Shown piece by piece: positions 44,184 through 51,728 of a DNA stretch of 64,000 nt. The translations under genes and the position numbers were made by a program. Numbering within the stretch: the stretch's first letter is position 1; each line of letters opens with the position of its first letter. The notes beneath the pieces were generated by a model. That model had not been told where the DNA came from. It was given only the letters and a program-made list of their open reading frames with translations, and searched no databases. This DNA comes from JAGXTF01 sp044224315 (GTDB lineage: Bacteria; Bacteroidota; Bacteroidia; NS11-12g; UBA955): assembly GCA_044224315.1 (NCBI GenBank), contig JBGAKR010000005.1:186001-250000 (forward strand), written 5' to 3'.

Positions 44184-44588
44184 TGTCTAAAAACTACACA
44201 TTCTGATTAATTTGTGAATTACTGATTTGTATTCGAATTGCAGGAAAAATATATTGGTTTTATTTTTACCATATGAAGTTTATTGAAGGGCAAAACATGG
44301 AGCATGTGGAGCTCACAATCTGCGCCGATTAATGAATATTATTGACAAAAAAGAGATACAAAAGTACCTGCAAGGTTTGGCCATACTACATTTTGCAAAA
44401 ATGGCGTGCATATCTTGCATATGCGTCCTTTGAAATTTGATGGCGAGAAATTATCCTTTCAAAAACAAGCTGCCTGAAATGAAGCATAAATGCACTTTTT
44501 TTGGAGGTGTACGGCAGTTTTTGGACAAACTGACGTTAGCAGCAACCTTGTGAAGACATCTATTTAACAAAACTAAATACAGCCAGAC
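44184..44588. other. 400-bp gap with a possible transposase N-terminal stub
   Basis: A+T-rich. A 19-codon frame at 44273-44332 begins MKFIEGQNMEHVEL, similar to the usual start of IS1182-type transposases (MKFIEGQ...), then stops. The rest shows no coding frame. Near 44543 there is a GACGTTAGCAG, but I found no inverted partner. It may be a decayed IS or an eroded cassette. Confidence 0.35.
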
Positions 44589-45941
44589 ATGCAAAAAACA
44601 AATCCGTTATCGATTAAAGGAATAAAAGTTGAAAAACTTTTCGGCTATTATTCATATGATATTCCTTTAGAAAAAGGTAATGACCTCTCACAACTTTTAA
44701 TAATTTATGGGGACAATGGTTCCGGTAAGACAACATTATTAAAATTAATATTTTGGCTACTATCTTCAAGAGATAAAAGTGGTTATAAAACTAAAATTGC
44801 AGAAACAAAATTCAAAAAATTCGCAATAACATTTGAAAATGGAATTGAAATAGGTGCTTCGAGAGAAGGGCAATCTCTCATTGGAGGATATACATATTAT
44901 ATTAATCAAAAATCAAAGACAATCCATTCACTTACTTTTAAAACAAACCAAGACTACTCAATCAACCTTAAAGATGGTAGTAAAGAGGACAACGTTTTCA
45001 AAAATATTATCAACTTTATTAGACAACTAAATATTTCTGTTTTTTATTTATCAGACGATCGGAAAATTCTTAATAGTATTACATCAACAGTTAGTGATCC
45101 TGAATCCTATGGCAACATAATAATAAATGAGTCAGACATTATCTTGGCTCAAAACTACGAACGACTGGGTGTAAAGAAGATGCTTGACGAAAGAAAAATG
45201 TCAATTGAACCAGCAATTGAACGACTAATTGATTGGATACGGAATAAGGTGATTTCTGGCTCAAGAACAGGGGAAAAAAATTCACAGGTGATTTTCACAG
45301 ACTTAATAAGAAATGTATTAATTCCAAACGAGGCAATTAAACAAACAAAAACAAAAGAGGAATTAATCAAAGAAATTGAAATTATTGAAAAAAATGTTAC
45401 CCCTTACGTACGACTTGGACTAATTGACAAATTTGATTCAAAAACAATAAAAAATAGTATAAAGGGTGCAAGGAATAATATTCAATTTAAAAATTTGAAG
45501 ACAATTATTGCACCTTATTCAGAAAGTATTAATGCTAAACTAAAAGCACTAGAAAAATTAAAAGATACCATATTCCTTTTTCTAAATTCAATAAATGAGT
45601 ATTTCACAAACAAAGAACTTGAATTTAATTTAGTTCAAGGTTTTACCTTGAAACAAAAAGGCGGAGAAAATATAGGGTTTAATTTACTTTCCTCAGGCGA
45701 GAAGCAACTCTTATTATTATTTATTAATACAATTACATCTACTGACGTAGCTACAATCTTTATAATTGATGAACCTGAAATATCATTAAACATTAAGTGG
45801 CAAAGAAATTTAATTGATACATTACTAAAATTTAGTGCTGAAAAAAATATTCAGTATATTCTTTCAACTCATTCGCTTGAATTGCTTTCATCAAATATTG
45901 ACCACGTAACTAAATTGGAAGATCAAAATGGAAACTCTTAA
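44589..45941 (+). CDS. AAA family ATPase, PARIS AriA-like
   Basis: 450 aa, an SMC/ABC-like ATPase of the AAA15/AAA21 type. Walker A GDNGSGKT (41-48), a long alpha-helical insert (about 190-340), signature LSSGEKQLLLLF (near 371), Walker B FIIDEPEISL (Asp394, Glu395) and switch His in LSTHSLELL. It overlaps by 14 bp a DUF4435-like gene. An AAA ATPase followed by DUF4435/TOPRIM is the layout of PARIS anti-phage systems (AriA-AriB), in which the ATPase scaffold holds the toxic nuclease until a phage anti-defence protein triggers it. OLD-family systems carry TOPRIM in the same chain, unlike here. Confidence 0.7.
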   Translation: MQKTNPLSIKGIKVEKLFGYYSYDIPLEKGNDLSQLLIIYGDNGSGKTTLLKLIFWLLSSRDKSGYKTKIAETKFKKFAITFENGIEIGASREGQSLIGGYTYYINQKSKTIHSLTFKTNQDYSINLKDGSKEDNVFKNIINFIRQLNISVFYLSDDRKILNSITSTVSDPESYGNIIINESDIILAQNYERLGVKKMLDERKMSIEPAIERLIDWIRNKVISGSRTGEKNSQVIFTDLIRNVLIPNEAIKQTKTKEELIKEIEIIEKNVTPYVRLGLIDKFDSKTIKNSIKGARNNIQFKNLKTIIAPYSESINAKLKALEKLKDTIFLFLNSINEYFTNKELEFNLVQGFTLKQKGGENIGFNLLSSGEKQLLLLFINTITSTDVATIFIIDEPEISLNIKWQRNLIDTLLKFSAEKNIQYILSTHSLELLSSNIDHVTKLEDQNGNS

Positions 45942-46785
45942 GAAAAAGCATGTTGAGATATTAGCTTTATACAAACTTGAGAAAGACATCAAAGACTTGT
46001 ATGTTGAAGGTAATACAGACAGAGTATTTTTTGAATATTATTTAAAAAATAAAAAGTGTAATAAAAAAATTATAACAGCTGAGGTTATTGACTTCTCCGA
46101 ATTACCCAAAGAATATTCTAATGGCTTAGACTTAAACTCAAATAGAAATAAACTATTGGTTTTATCAAAGTTATTTAATGACAATTTACCTTCAACAAAT
46201 GCACGTTGCATTGTAGATAAAGACTTTGATGATTACATTAAAATAATCGATAATAATAAATTATTAAAAACTGATTTTAGCTGTCTTGAAGCATATCTGT
46301 ATTGTGAAGAAGTGATAGATAAGTTTATAAATATTGGGATTGGAAACTTTCCTTTCAAAGCGAGTTTTATTATTAATCAATTGGCATGTGTATTAAAACC
46401 CCTTTTTTGCTTACGTCTATTAAGAGAAATTAAATTCGCTTCTGCAAAACTCCTTGATATAGATGGAAATCTTTCAATTGACAAAAAAAGTGGAACAATA
46501 AACTTCGACACAAATGACTATTTAGATAAATTTATTCTCAAAAATAATTTAACATCAAAAAGAAAAGATATTCATGATTCATTTATAGAATTGGACAATA
46601 AATTAAATTTAGAAATTCGACATCATATTCATGGTCACGACTTCTTAAATATTTTCTTTCTATATGTGAATAAAATTAAAAACACTCATAAATTCAAAGA
46701 GGAAAATTTTCCAAGATCGTTATTCCTTAGCGTTGAAACACCTATGTTAGAAAATTATCCATTATTCAAGAACATCGTTAAATAA
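45928..46785 (+). CDS. DUF4435/TOPRIM-type effector, PARIS AriB-like
   Basis: 285 aa. The N-terminal YVEGNTDRVFFEYYL (about 25-39) and CIVDKDFDDYI (about 95-105) give the Glu and DxD acidic residues expected of a TOPRIM-like metal site in DUF4435 proteins. The His-rich HHIHGHDFLNIFFLY (near 232) is also seen in this family. It is probably the toxic nuclease partner of the upstream ATPase, and translation is coupled by a 14-bp overlap. Strong A+T bias as in the rest of the island. Followed by attC-like site 3. Confidence 0.68.
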   Translation: METLKKKHVEILALYKLEKDIKDLYVEGNTDRVFFEYYLKNKKCNKKIITAEVIDFSELPKEYSNGLDLNSNRNKLLVLSKLFNDNLPSTNARCIVDKDFDDYIKIIDNNKLLKTDFSCLEAYLYCEEVIDKFINIGIGNFPFKASFIINQLACVLKPLFCLRLLREIKFASAKLLDIDGNLSIDKKSGTINFDTNDYLDKFILKNNLTSKRKDIHDSFIELDNKLNLEIRHHIHGHDFLNIFFLYVNKIKNTHKFKEENFPRSLFLSVETPMLENYPLFKNIVK

Positions 46786-46832
46786 AATTCACCTCCAACT
46801 TGACAAATGACTTAATTGATTAAAAGGCTGCT

Positions 46833-46962
46833 GCTTAAAGCACGCTTGTGCAATGTGGGCTGACGTGGTAATTGAAATTATGAATTTTAAATTTACAATT
46901 GTTTATACAGACAATGAAGCGCTTCTAAATCCCGCACTGCACAAGCCTGCGGAACGTTAGGT
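46833..46962 (+). repeat. attC-like site 3 (130 bp), best core
   Basis: Imperfect inverted repeat: left arm 46840-46859 and right arm 46931-46950 match at 17 of 20 positions. The right core GTTAGGT (46956-46962) fits GTTRRRY exactly; the left core-like GCTTAAA (46833-46839) fits RYYYAAC at 6 of 7. GGAAC separates right arm and core. The site ends 2 bp before the duplicated glutamine synthetase fragment. Confidence 0.68.
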
Positions 46963-46976
46963 TCAAGTCAATTATC

Positions 46977-47054
46977 TTATCTCGCAAACAACAACTCCCT
47001 GTACTTGGGTAGTGGCCATTCGGCGTCGTCTGCCAGGGATTCGAGGCTGTCGCA
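46977..47054 (-). pseudogene. Duplicate 3' fragment of glutamine synthetase III
   Basis: On the minus strand it codes the last ~25 residues of the GSIII at 51729-53915 (LESLADDAEWPLPKYRELL...), including the stop codon, with one amino-acid change (V to A). The DNA repeat is 46965-47054 versus 51717-51806: 90 bp with two mismatches, direct orientation. Homology fades abruptly beyond 47054. No start, so a dead fragment; it begins right after attC-like site 3. Confidence 0.9.
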
Positions 47055-47246
47055 ACATCGGCGGATGCGGTTAAGAAAGTATTTGGGCTATGCCTTCCAG
47101 CCTGAAAATGCCCTCCAAAATCCTATCTGGTTCACAATCTTTTAGTTAATAATTTAAAGGGCATTAAGGATGAAAAGAAAGTAAGGGCGGTAGGCCGAAT
47201 TGCATGTTTAATGGGCGATTTTTATATTTGCCAGTTGTAGAATACA
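47055..47246. promoter_or_regulatory. Gap with -7 box TATATTTG before the lipoprotein operon
   Basis: Unique sequence after the glutamine synthetase fragment. An exact TAnnTTTG at 47223-47230 lies 16 nt before the ATG at 47247; nothing else recognised. Confidence 0.45.
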
Positions 47247-47867
47247 ATGAGAAACTATCTTGTACCTTTTTATTTAATTCTGCTACTGCTGGGTGCCTGC
47301 AAAAAAAGCAGTACGGAGTTTAGTGATTTAAAATTGCTTTCTGCCCACAAGGAATGGGAAATTGAATCGGCAGAGTTTAGAATGGTTAAAACCCCTGCAA
47401 ATGATGATGTGAAATCGGAAGAGTATGGCAATCCCAAACCAGAGGATTACCACTATGATGCATTAACCGGCGGCCGGGTGACCTATACCGACACTGCATT
47501 TGAGTTGACTTTTGTAAAAAACTCCATCACAACCAAGCGGAATACGGTAGACCGGATAAGCATATACCTGAACCTGGACAATAGCAAAACCTATACCCAT
47601 CCCTTGATTAAAAAGGAGTATCATTTAACCAATCACAAGGATCAATATGGGGTAGAGTATTCTTACCCAATGGAAAAAAAGCCTTCGGGTTATTTTTACA
47701 CTCCGGTAACCAATTGGAACAGCAAAGAGATTACTGTGCATCCAAAGGCTTATGTTAAAAAAATAAAGGGCAGTAAAAAGATTTATTTATACATTCCCTG
47801 TGCCGAAACCCCGTATAACCTTGACAATATGGGAGAAATTAAACTTACACTTAACCCTAAAAACTAA
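47247..47867 (+). CDS. Putative lipoprotein, unknown function
   Basis: 206 aa with a short signal peptide and lipobox LLGACKKS (Cys near 18). The body is beta-rich (FELTFVKNSITTKRNTV, KIYLYIPCAETPYNLD) without a family I recognise. It starts 16 nt after a perfect -7 box and is followed after 4 bp by a putative outer-membrane protein, so the two form an operon and may work together at the outer membrane. Confidence 0.65.
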   Translation: MRNYLVPFYLILLLLGACKKSSTEFSDLKLLSAHKEWEIESAEFRMVKTPANDDVKSEEYGNPKPEDYHYDALTGGRVTYTDTAFELTFVKNSITTKRNTVDRISIYLNLDNSKTYTHPLIKKEYHLTNHKDQYGVEYSYPMEKKPSGYFYTPVTNWNSKEITVHPKAYVKKIKGSKKIYLYIPCAETPYNLDNMGEIKLTLNPKN

Positions 47868-47871
47868 CTGA

Positions 47872-48684
47872 ATGAAAGCCGTAATATTAAGCACAGCCCT
47901 GCTTTTCTCTTTGCAATCATTAAAAAGTCAGTTTAAAGGGGTTGGCATCAACAACACCTATGCCGTTACAAGTGTGGGTAAAACTTCGTTACTGGGCCCT
48001 GCAACGGATCAGTTTAGCACCTACCAGCCGCAATTGTCGATGATGGCTACAAAGGATGGAAAATTTGTGAGACTTTCATCGGGCCTTGCCCTAAGTAGTG
48101 CCATGAAGAATTCCATCAGAGAAGCGCAGTACCGCAATATCATAGACCTGGATATGAGTTTTCCGATTAAGAAGTTTGGCGACCAGTTTAGCATAGGACT
48201 GGGTTTAAACTTTTTATGGCAAAAAGAAGGATTGTTATATCCCGAAATCAATGATCAAATCACCGAGGTGCGCAGAAGTCCGGTGGGAGACAAAACCAAA
48301 GGCGATTACAAGAGAGGTTCGGGGGCTTATGTAATTAAATACAGAGCCGGATTGGGGCCTAACCTGCAATTTTTATACTGTGCAGACAATGAAAATTTCT
48401 GCTCCAGGCTGGCATTTGCTGCGTTGACCTATCCCAGCAAAGGAATGACACGCATTGAATGGTCCAATTTTATTAAAGTTTCGGACAACATTACACTTGA
48501 AATTGGCTACAGAAGGAACCATAAAAGAATTGAGAACCCCAAGCCCTATCGCAATCCCAATGATGAAACCGACGCCGGGAATGTGATAAATCCTTCGGTA
48601 AATTATCCGTATTTAGACCGAATATTGCATATACGAAACAATGAAATATTTGTGTCCTTTTATTTTGCCAATTTAATGAAGTAA
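47872..48684 (+). CDS. Putative outer-membrane beta-barrel protein
   Basis: 270 aa with a signal peptide (about 1-19, ending LKSQ). Alternating amphipathic strands (DMSFPIKKFGDQFSIGLGLNF, DNITLEIGYRRNHKR) and a terminal strand ending EIFVSFYFANLMK suggest an outer-membrane barrel. Size and strand layout are reminiscent of PorP/SprF-type proteins, but the typical N-terminal motif is absent, so I leave it unnamed. Second gene of the lipoprotein operon. Confidence 0.55.
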   Translation: MKAVILSTALLFSLQSLKSQFKGVGINNTYAVTSVGKTSLLGPATDQFSTYQPQLSMMATKDGKFVRLSSGLALSSAMKNSIREAQYRNIIDLDMSFPIKKFGDQFSIGLGLNFLWQKEGLLYPEINDQITEVRRSPVGDKTKGDYKRGSGAYVIKYRAGLGPNLQFLYCADNENFCSRLAFAALTYPSKGMTRIEWSNFIKVSDNITLEIGYRRNHKRIENPKPYRNPNDETDAGNVINPSVNYPYLDRILHIRNNEIFVSFYFANLMK

Positions 48685-48726
48685 AATGTTGCCGGGAGTA
48701 GCATTGAAAAGGATATAAATGGAAAT

Positions 48727-48734
48727 TATATTTG
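48727..48734 (+). promoter_or_regulatory. -7 box TATATTTG for the 48766 gene
   Basis: Exact TAnnTTTG, 31 nt before ATG 48766. Confidence 0.4.
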
Positions 48735-48765
48735 TAAAACACAAAAACCAAATTTGCATTTTATA

Positions 48766-50067
48766 ATGATCAAAAAAATAGGGATTGTATTGGGATTAAG
48801 TTTGCTGCTATTTGTAGCTGCCTGTAAGAAAAAAGGGAATACAAAGACGCAGCAAACCGACAACACGATTAACGACCCCGCTACGGCGCTGAACGGCTGG
48901 ACATATCTTGGAAAATCGAAAATAAATTTTGATTTTGAAATTCGCAACGGGTATGTATCTACCACCAAAATGCATGTGAATAATGCGAGTAAAAGGGGCG
49001 AACAAACGGATATTATTTTTACCAAGGAAATATTCCCCAACCCTTGGTGTACTGGCTGCCATCACCATGAATCCAGCCGAATTATTCTGAATAAAGACAA
49101 AAGTGCGCAGTTGGAAACCAAACTTTACCTGTTTGAAAAAGGGAGCTATTTATTCAAAATATTGCCCCAATTTTATGTAGGTGGGCCTAATAAGGAAGAT
49201 ATTTGGTGCAAGACAGATTATGCCTGCATACAACCCGGATATGGCGCAGTAGAAGATGGAAATGTGAGTGGCGGGAACAATCTGTATGAGTACGAATTTT
49301 ATATTGCCAACACCTTTGATCTTAACCCCGCGAATGCATTTATAGCCTGGACTGCAAAAAATGCGGCAACCTACAACGGACGAGGGGGAATGATTAAACC
49401 CTTACTGAAGGGCGATGGTTTATTTATTAATTTTGTGAAAAACAAATACGGAAGTGATGCAGGCGGTGCAACCATAGGCGGCGCGGTGCTGGATGATGGA
49501 CGAATGGTGTATGCCCGGTGCTACCGAGATTCGGTAATACTGTTAGAGAGCTCTGCCGATACACAAAAATTACTGATTAAGAGCGATTATGTAGATTATC
49601 ATCCATCCACCATACGCAATATGATGGCCATGTCGGAAATTGTGCCAGGCGCCACTGAGGCCACCTATCGATTCTCAAAATGGTACAGAGAGGGAGATAA
49701 ATTGGTAATTTTACTCGCTTTTAACAGCGGTTCTAAATTGATTGAAATGGACATTAAAACCCATCAAATTACACTGATCAAAAAGGATTTTCCGGTGTTT
49801 TCCGCAGACCCTAATTATCAGTATTTCATCCATCCGGCAAACAAAGAGATTGTGTACGAAGTAAAATATGAAACTGCCTACGGATATTGTAAAAAAATAA
49901 GTGAAATAAGAAAATACGATGGCAATACGTATGTGCAAATCCCTGTACCAACGTATCCGGCCGATGCCACAAACTCTTTCGACCAATCCTTTATTGTGGG
50001 CACTGATAAGTATTATTTGCTAACCAGGCATAACGGTACCATTTTCTTTTACTCCAGGGATTTTTAG
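48766..50067 (+). CDS. Lipoprotein, unknown function (propeller-like)
   Basis: 433 aa from ATG 48766 (MIKKIGIVLGLSLLLFVAACKKK), a clear lipoprotein signal with Cys near 20; the TTG at 48754 is not needed. The sequence after residue 60 is rich in short beta strands and glycines (GGATIGGAVLDDGRMVYARC, GDKLVILLAFNSGSKLIEMD) and could be a beta-propeller. A CTGCHHHES motif near 95-103 has clustered Cys and His that could bind metal. No family assigned. Confidence 0.65.
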   Translation: MIKKIGIVLGLSLLLFVAACKKKGNTKTQQTDNTINDPATALNGWTYLGKSKINFDFEIRNGYVSTTKMHVNNASKRGEQTDIIFTKEIFPNPWCTGCHHHESSRIILNKDKSAQLETKLYLFEKGSYLFKILPQFYVGGPNKEDIWCKTDYACIQPGYGAVEDGNVSGGNNLYEYEFYIANTFDLNPANAFIAWTAKNAATYNGRGGMIKPLLKGDGLFINFVKNKYGSDAGGATIGGAVLDDGRMVYARCYRDSVILLESSADTQKLLIKSDYVDYHPSTIRNMMAMSEIVPGATEATYRFSKWYREGDKLVILLAFNSGSKLIEMDIKTHQITLIKKDFPVFSADPNYQYFIHPANKEIVYEVKYETAYGYCKKISEIRKYDGNTYVQIPVPTYPADATNSFDQSFIVGTDKYYLLTRHNGTIFFYSRDF

Positions 50068-50413
50068 GGTACAGTAATACACAAAAAAGAAAGGTAAAGG
50101 CACAGGGCTTCTATTTGCTGTCTTTGATTATCCACCGGGCAAAGCCAGGTGAGGGTGTAAACAACCGAACCTCAGGCCATAGCGGATGTCTTGAATTATG
50201 AGTTCCTGATGCCGTTTACTTTGACTTTGTGATTAAAAAACACCTACCCTGCTGTATTGATTGTGGTCAAGTAATAATGGTAAATATTGTTAAATTTGAA
50301 CGACAATTTAACAATCATTTGGCAATTAATATGTGAGAATGTCAACTTCATGAATAAAATACTGCCACTATTTATTCGCCTCAAATTCAAATTTTACCTA
50401 AAAATTTATTCAC
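50068..50413. other. Gap with a possible decayed gene end
   Basis: No intact gene. On the minus strand, an open frame ending at 50111 reads ...PLWPEVRLFTPSPGFARW and stops after ~34 codons without a start codon; it has the look of a real protein C-terminus and may be a gene remnant. The rest is A+T-rich. Confidence 0.3.
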
Positions 50414-50758
50414 TTATTTAAAATTATCTTTTATTCTTTTTCGGTCTTCACTTTCCTTAACATTTTTGTGATATAATTCAATAAATATGATTCTTTGTTC
50501 GACGGGAAAGTGAGCATAAATCAATCTCAATCCGGAATTTACCCCACGGCCTTTTAGCGCCCTGCAAGCTATTTTTTTAACTTTAATGATACAGGTTTCT
50601 ATTCCCAAATCATTGATCCTGTAACTAAACGGAGGCCGTTCATCGGGTTTGTTTTTTAGGATGGTTTTTACAACTGTTAAATCTTCGTTCAGGGTTTTAT
50701 ATTTCTTTAAAAGGCTTTTCAAATCCTTTTTAAATTCGGGTAATTCGTCGAAAATCAT
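50414..50758 (-). CDS. RelE/ParE-fold toxin of a Panacea-type toxin-antitoxin pair
   Basis: 114 aa, the size of RelE/HigB-type toxins. FKKDLKSLLKKYKTL (helix 1-2 region), a basic RALKGRGVNSGLRLIYAHF core and IIFIELYHKNVKE at the C-terminal strand match the RelE-like fold, which inhibits translation by mRNA cleavage on the ribosome. It overlaps the upstream antitoxin gene by 4 bp. The exact target is unknown. Confidence 0.72.
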   Translation of the reverse strand: MIFDELPEFKKDLKSLLKKYKTLNEDLTVVKTILKNKPDERPPFSYRINDLGIETCIIKVKKIACRALKGRGVNSGLRLIYAHFPVEQRIIFIELYHKNVKESEDRKRIKDNFK

Positions 50759-51564
50759 TCTGCATCCATTTCATCGCCATAGTTTCTTACCGAGTAAGGA
50801 GCCTCTCTGTAAAAAGCCAACTCATAATTAATATCCTGGCCTTCATCAGTTACTTCCCAGGGCAAATCTTTATGCGAATAATTGCTAATTGCCGCCGCCG
50901 ACCAGTCACTCATTTGTTCTATAACCTTATCTATAACATCTTTTTCACTGGCTTTTAATTCAGTTAAATCTGCTTTTTCCAACGGAAGATAACGGGTTTG
51001 GGGATAGCCATGATATTCCGTTTTTACTCTTTTCAACTGTCCTTTATCAATCATTTGGCCTATGATTGTATCTAATTTTTGTGGCACAGGCCCGTAGGGC
51101 AGTTTGCGATATTTAGCACCTGTTAAATGTTCCTCATACAATTCATAATAATTAAAATCGGAGAAATACAGCAATTTATAAAGTACGGTTTCGCCTACAT
51201 TGGGTTTCCCCGCGCAGCGTTCAAGAATATACAATATCACATTTTTAAATTTCCGTACTTGCAGTGTGGGCACAGAAATACGTTCCTGCATTTTTTTTGC
51301 CTTTTTCTCCTCTTTTGATTCCACATCCCGACTTGCTAAAAAATCATGCGACATAAAATAATCTAAAGAAAACTCCAAAATCATTGACAATTTTTGCAGT
51401 TCAAGAATATCAATACCTCTGTTTCCCAACTCTATTTGGGCCAAGGAGGATCGAGAAATTTCGACACTTTTAGCCAAATCTTCCTGAGACCATCCTTTTA
51501 TTTTGCGAAGCTCAGCAATCCGCTGTCCTATTTGCTTTTGTGACAATTTCATACGCATAACCAC
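50755..51564 (-). CDS. HTH + Panacea (DUF4065) antitoxin
   Basis: 269 aa. An N-terminal Xre-type helix-turn-helix (about 10-64; IGQRIAELRKIKGWSQEDLA...EISRSSLAQIELGNRG) is joined to a Panacea domain (about 105-260; LYKLLYFSDFNYYELY, KYRKLPYGPVP). Panacea-domain antitoxins pair with many different toxin folds; here the partner is RelE-like. The start may be GTG 51564, ATG 51558 or ATG 51552; 51552 (MKLSQKQIGQ) looks most natural. Autoregulation is likely through the inverted repeat upstream. Confidence 0.8.
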   Translation of the reverse strand: MVMRMKLSQKQIGQRIAELRKIKGWSQEDLAKSVEISRSSLAQIELGNRGIDILELQKLSMILEFSLDYFMSHDFLASRDVESKEEKKAKKMQERISVPTLQVRKFKNVILYILERCAGKPNVGETVLYKLLYFSDFNYYELYEEHLTGAKYRKLPYGPVPQKLDTIIGQMIDKGQLKRVKTEYHGYPQTRYLPLEKADLTELKASEKDVIDKVIEQMSDWSAAAISNYSHKDLPWEVTDEGQDINYELAFYREAPYSVRNYGDEMDAE

Positions 51565-51582
51565 TAATCAGTTACAACAAAG

Positions 51583-51615
51583 CAAAGTTACATATTGTTT
51601 CAATACCAAACAATA
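51583..51615 (-). promoter_or_regulatory. Promoter and operator of the toxin-antitoxin operon
   Basis: A perfect -7 box TAACTTTG (51583-51590, minus strand) is followed upstream by a perfect 8-bp inverted repeat, TATTGTTT (51593-51600) and AAACAATA (51608-51615), spacer 7. Its position across the -10 to -33 region is what an HTH autorepressor site should have. Confidence 0.6.
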
Positions 51616-51682
51616 GATTGTTCATATTTCACACAAAAACAATCCGCCCGAATACAAGAAAGTGTATGAAAATTCCCAACAA

Positions 51683-51707
51683 AAAAAGGCCGCATAACGG
51701 CCTTTTT
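51683..51707 (-). terminator. Intrinsic terminator of glutamine synthetase
   Basis: A perfect 10-bp stem (51683-51692 with 51698-51707), loop of 5, followed on the minus strand by a T-tract. It lies 22 bp after the GSIII stop codon. Confidence 0.85.
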
Positions 51708-51728
51708 CTTTTCATTAAGTCAATTATC

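Noticed and set aside
47055..51716. Calling the segment between the two glnN ends an integrative element
   Set aside because: No integrase, recombinase or transfer gene is present, so I report only the direct repeat and leave the mechanism open.
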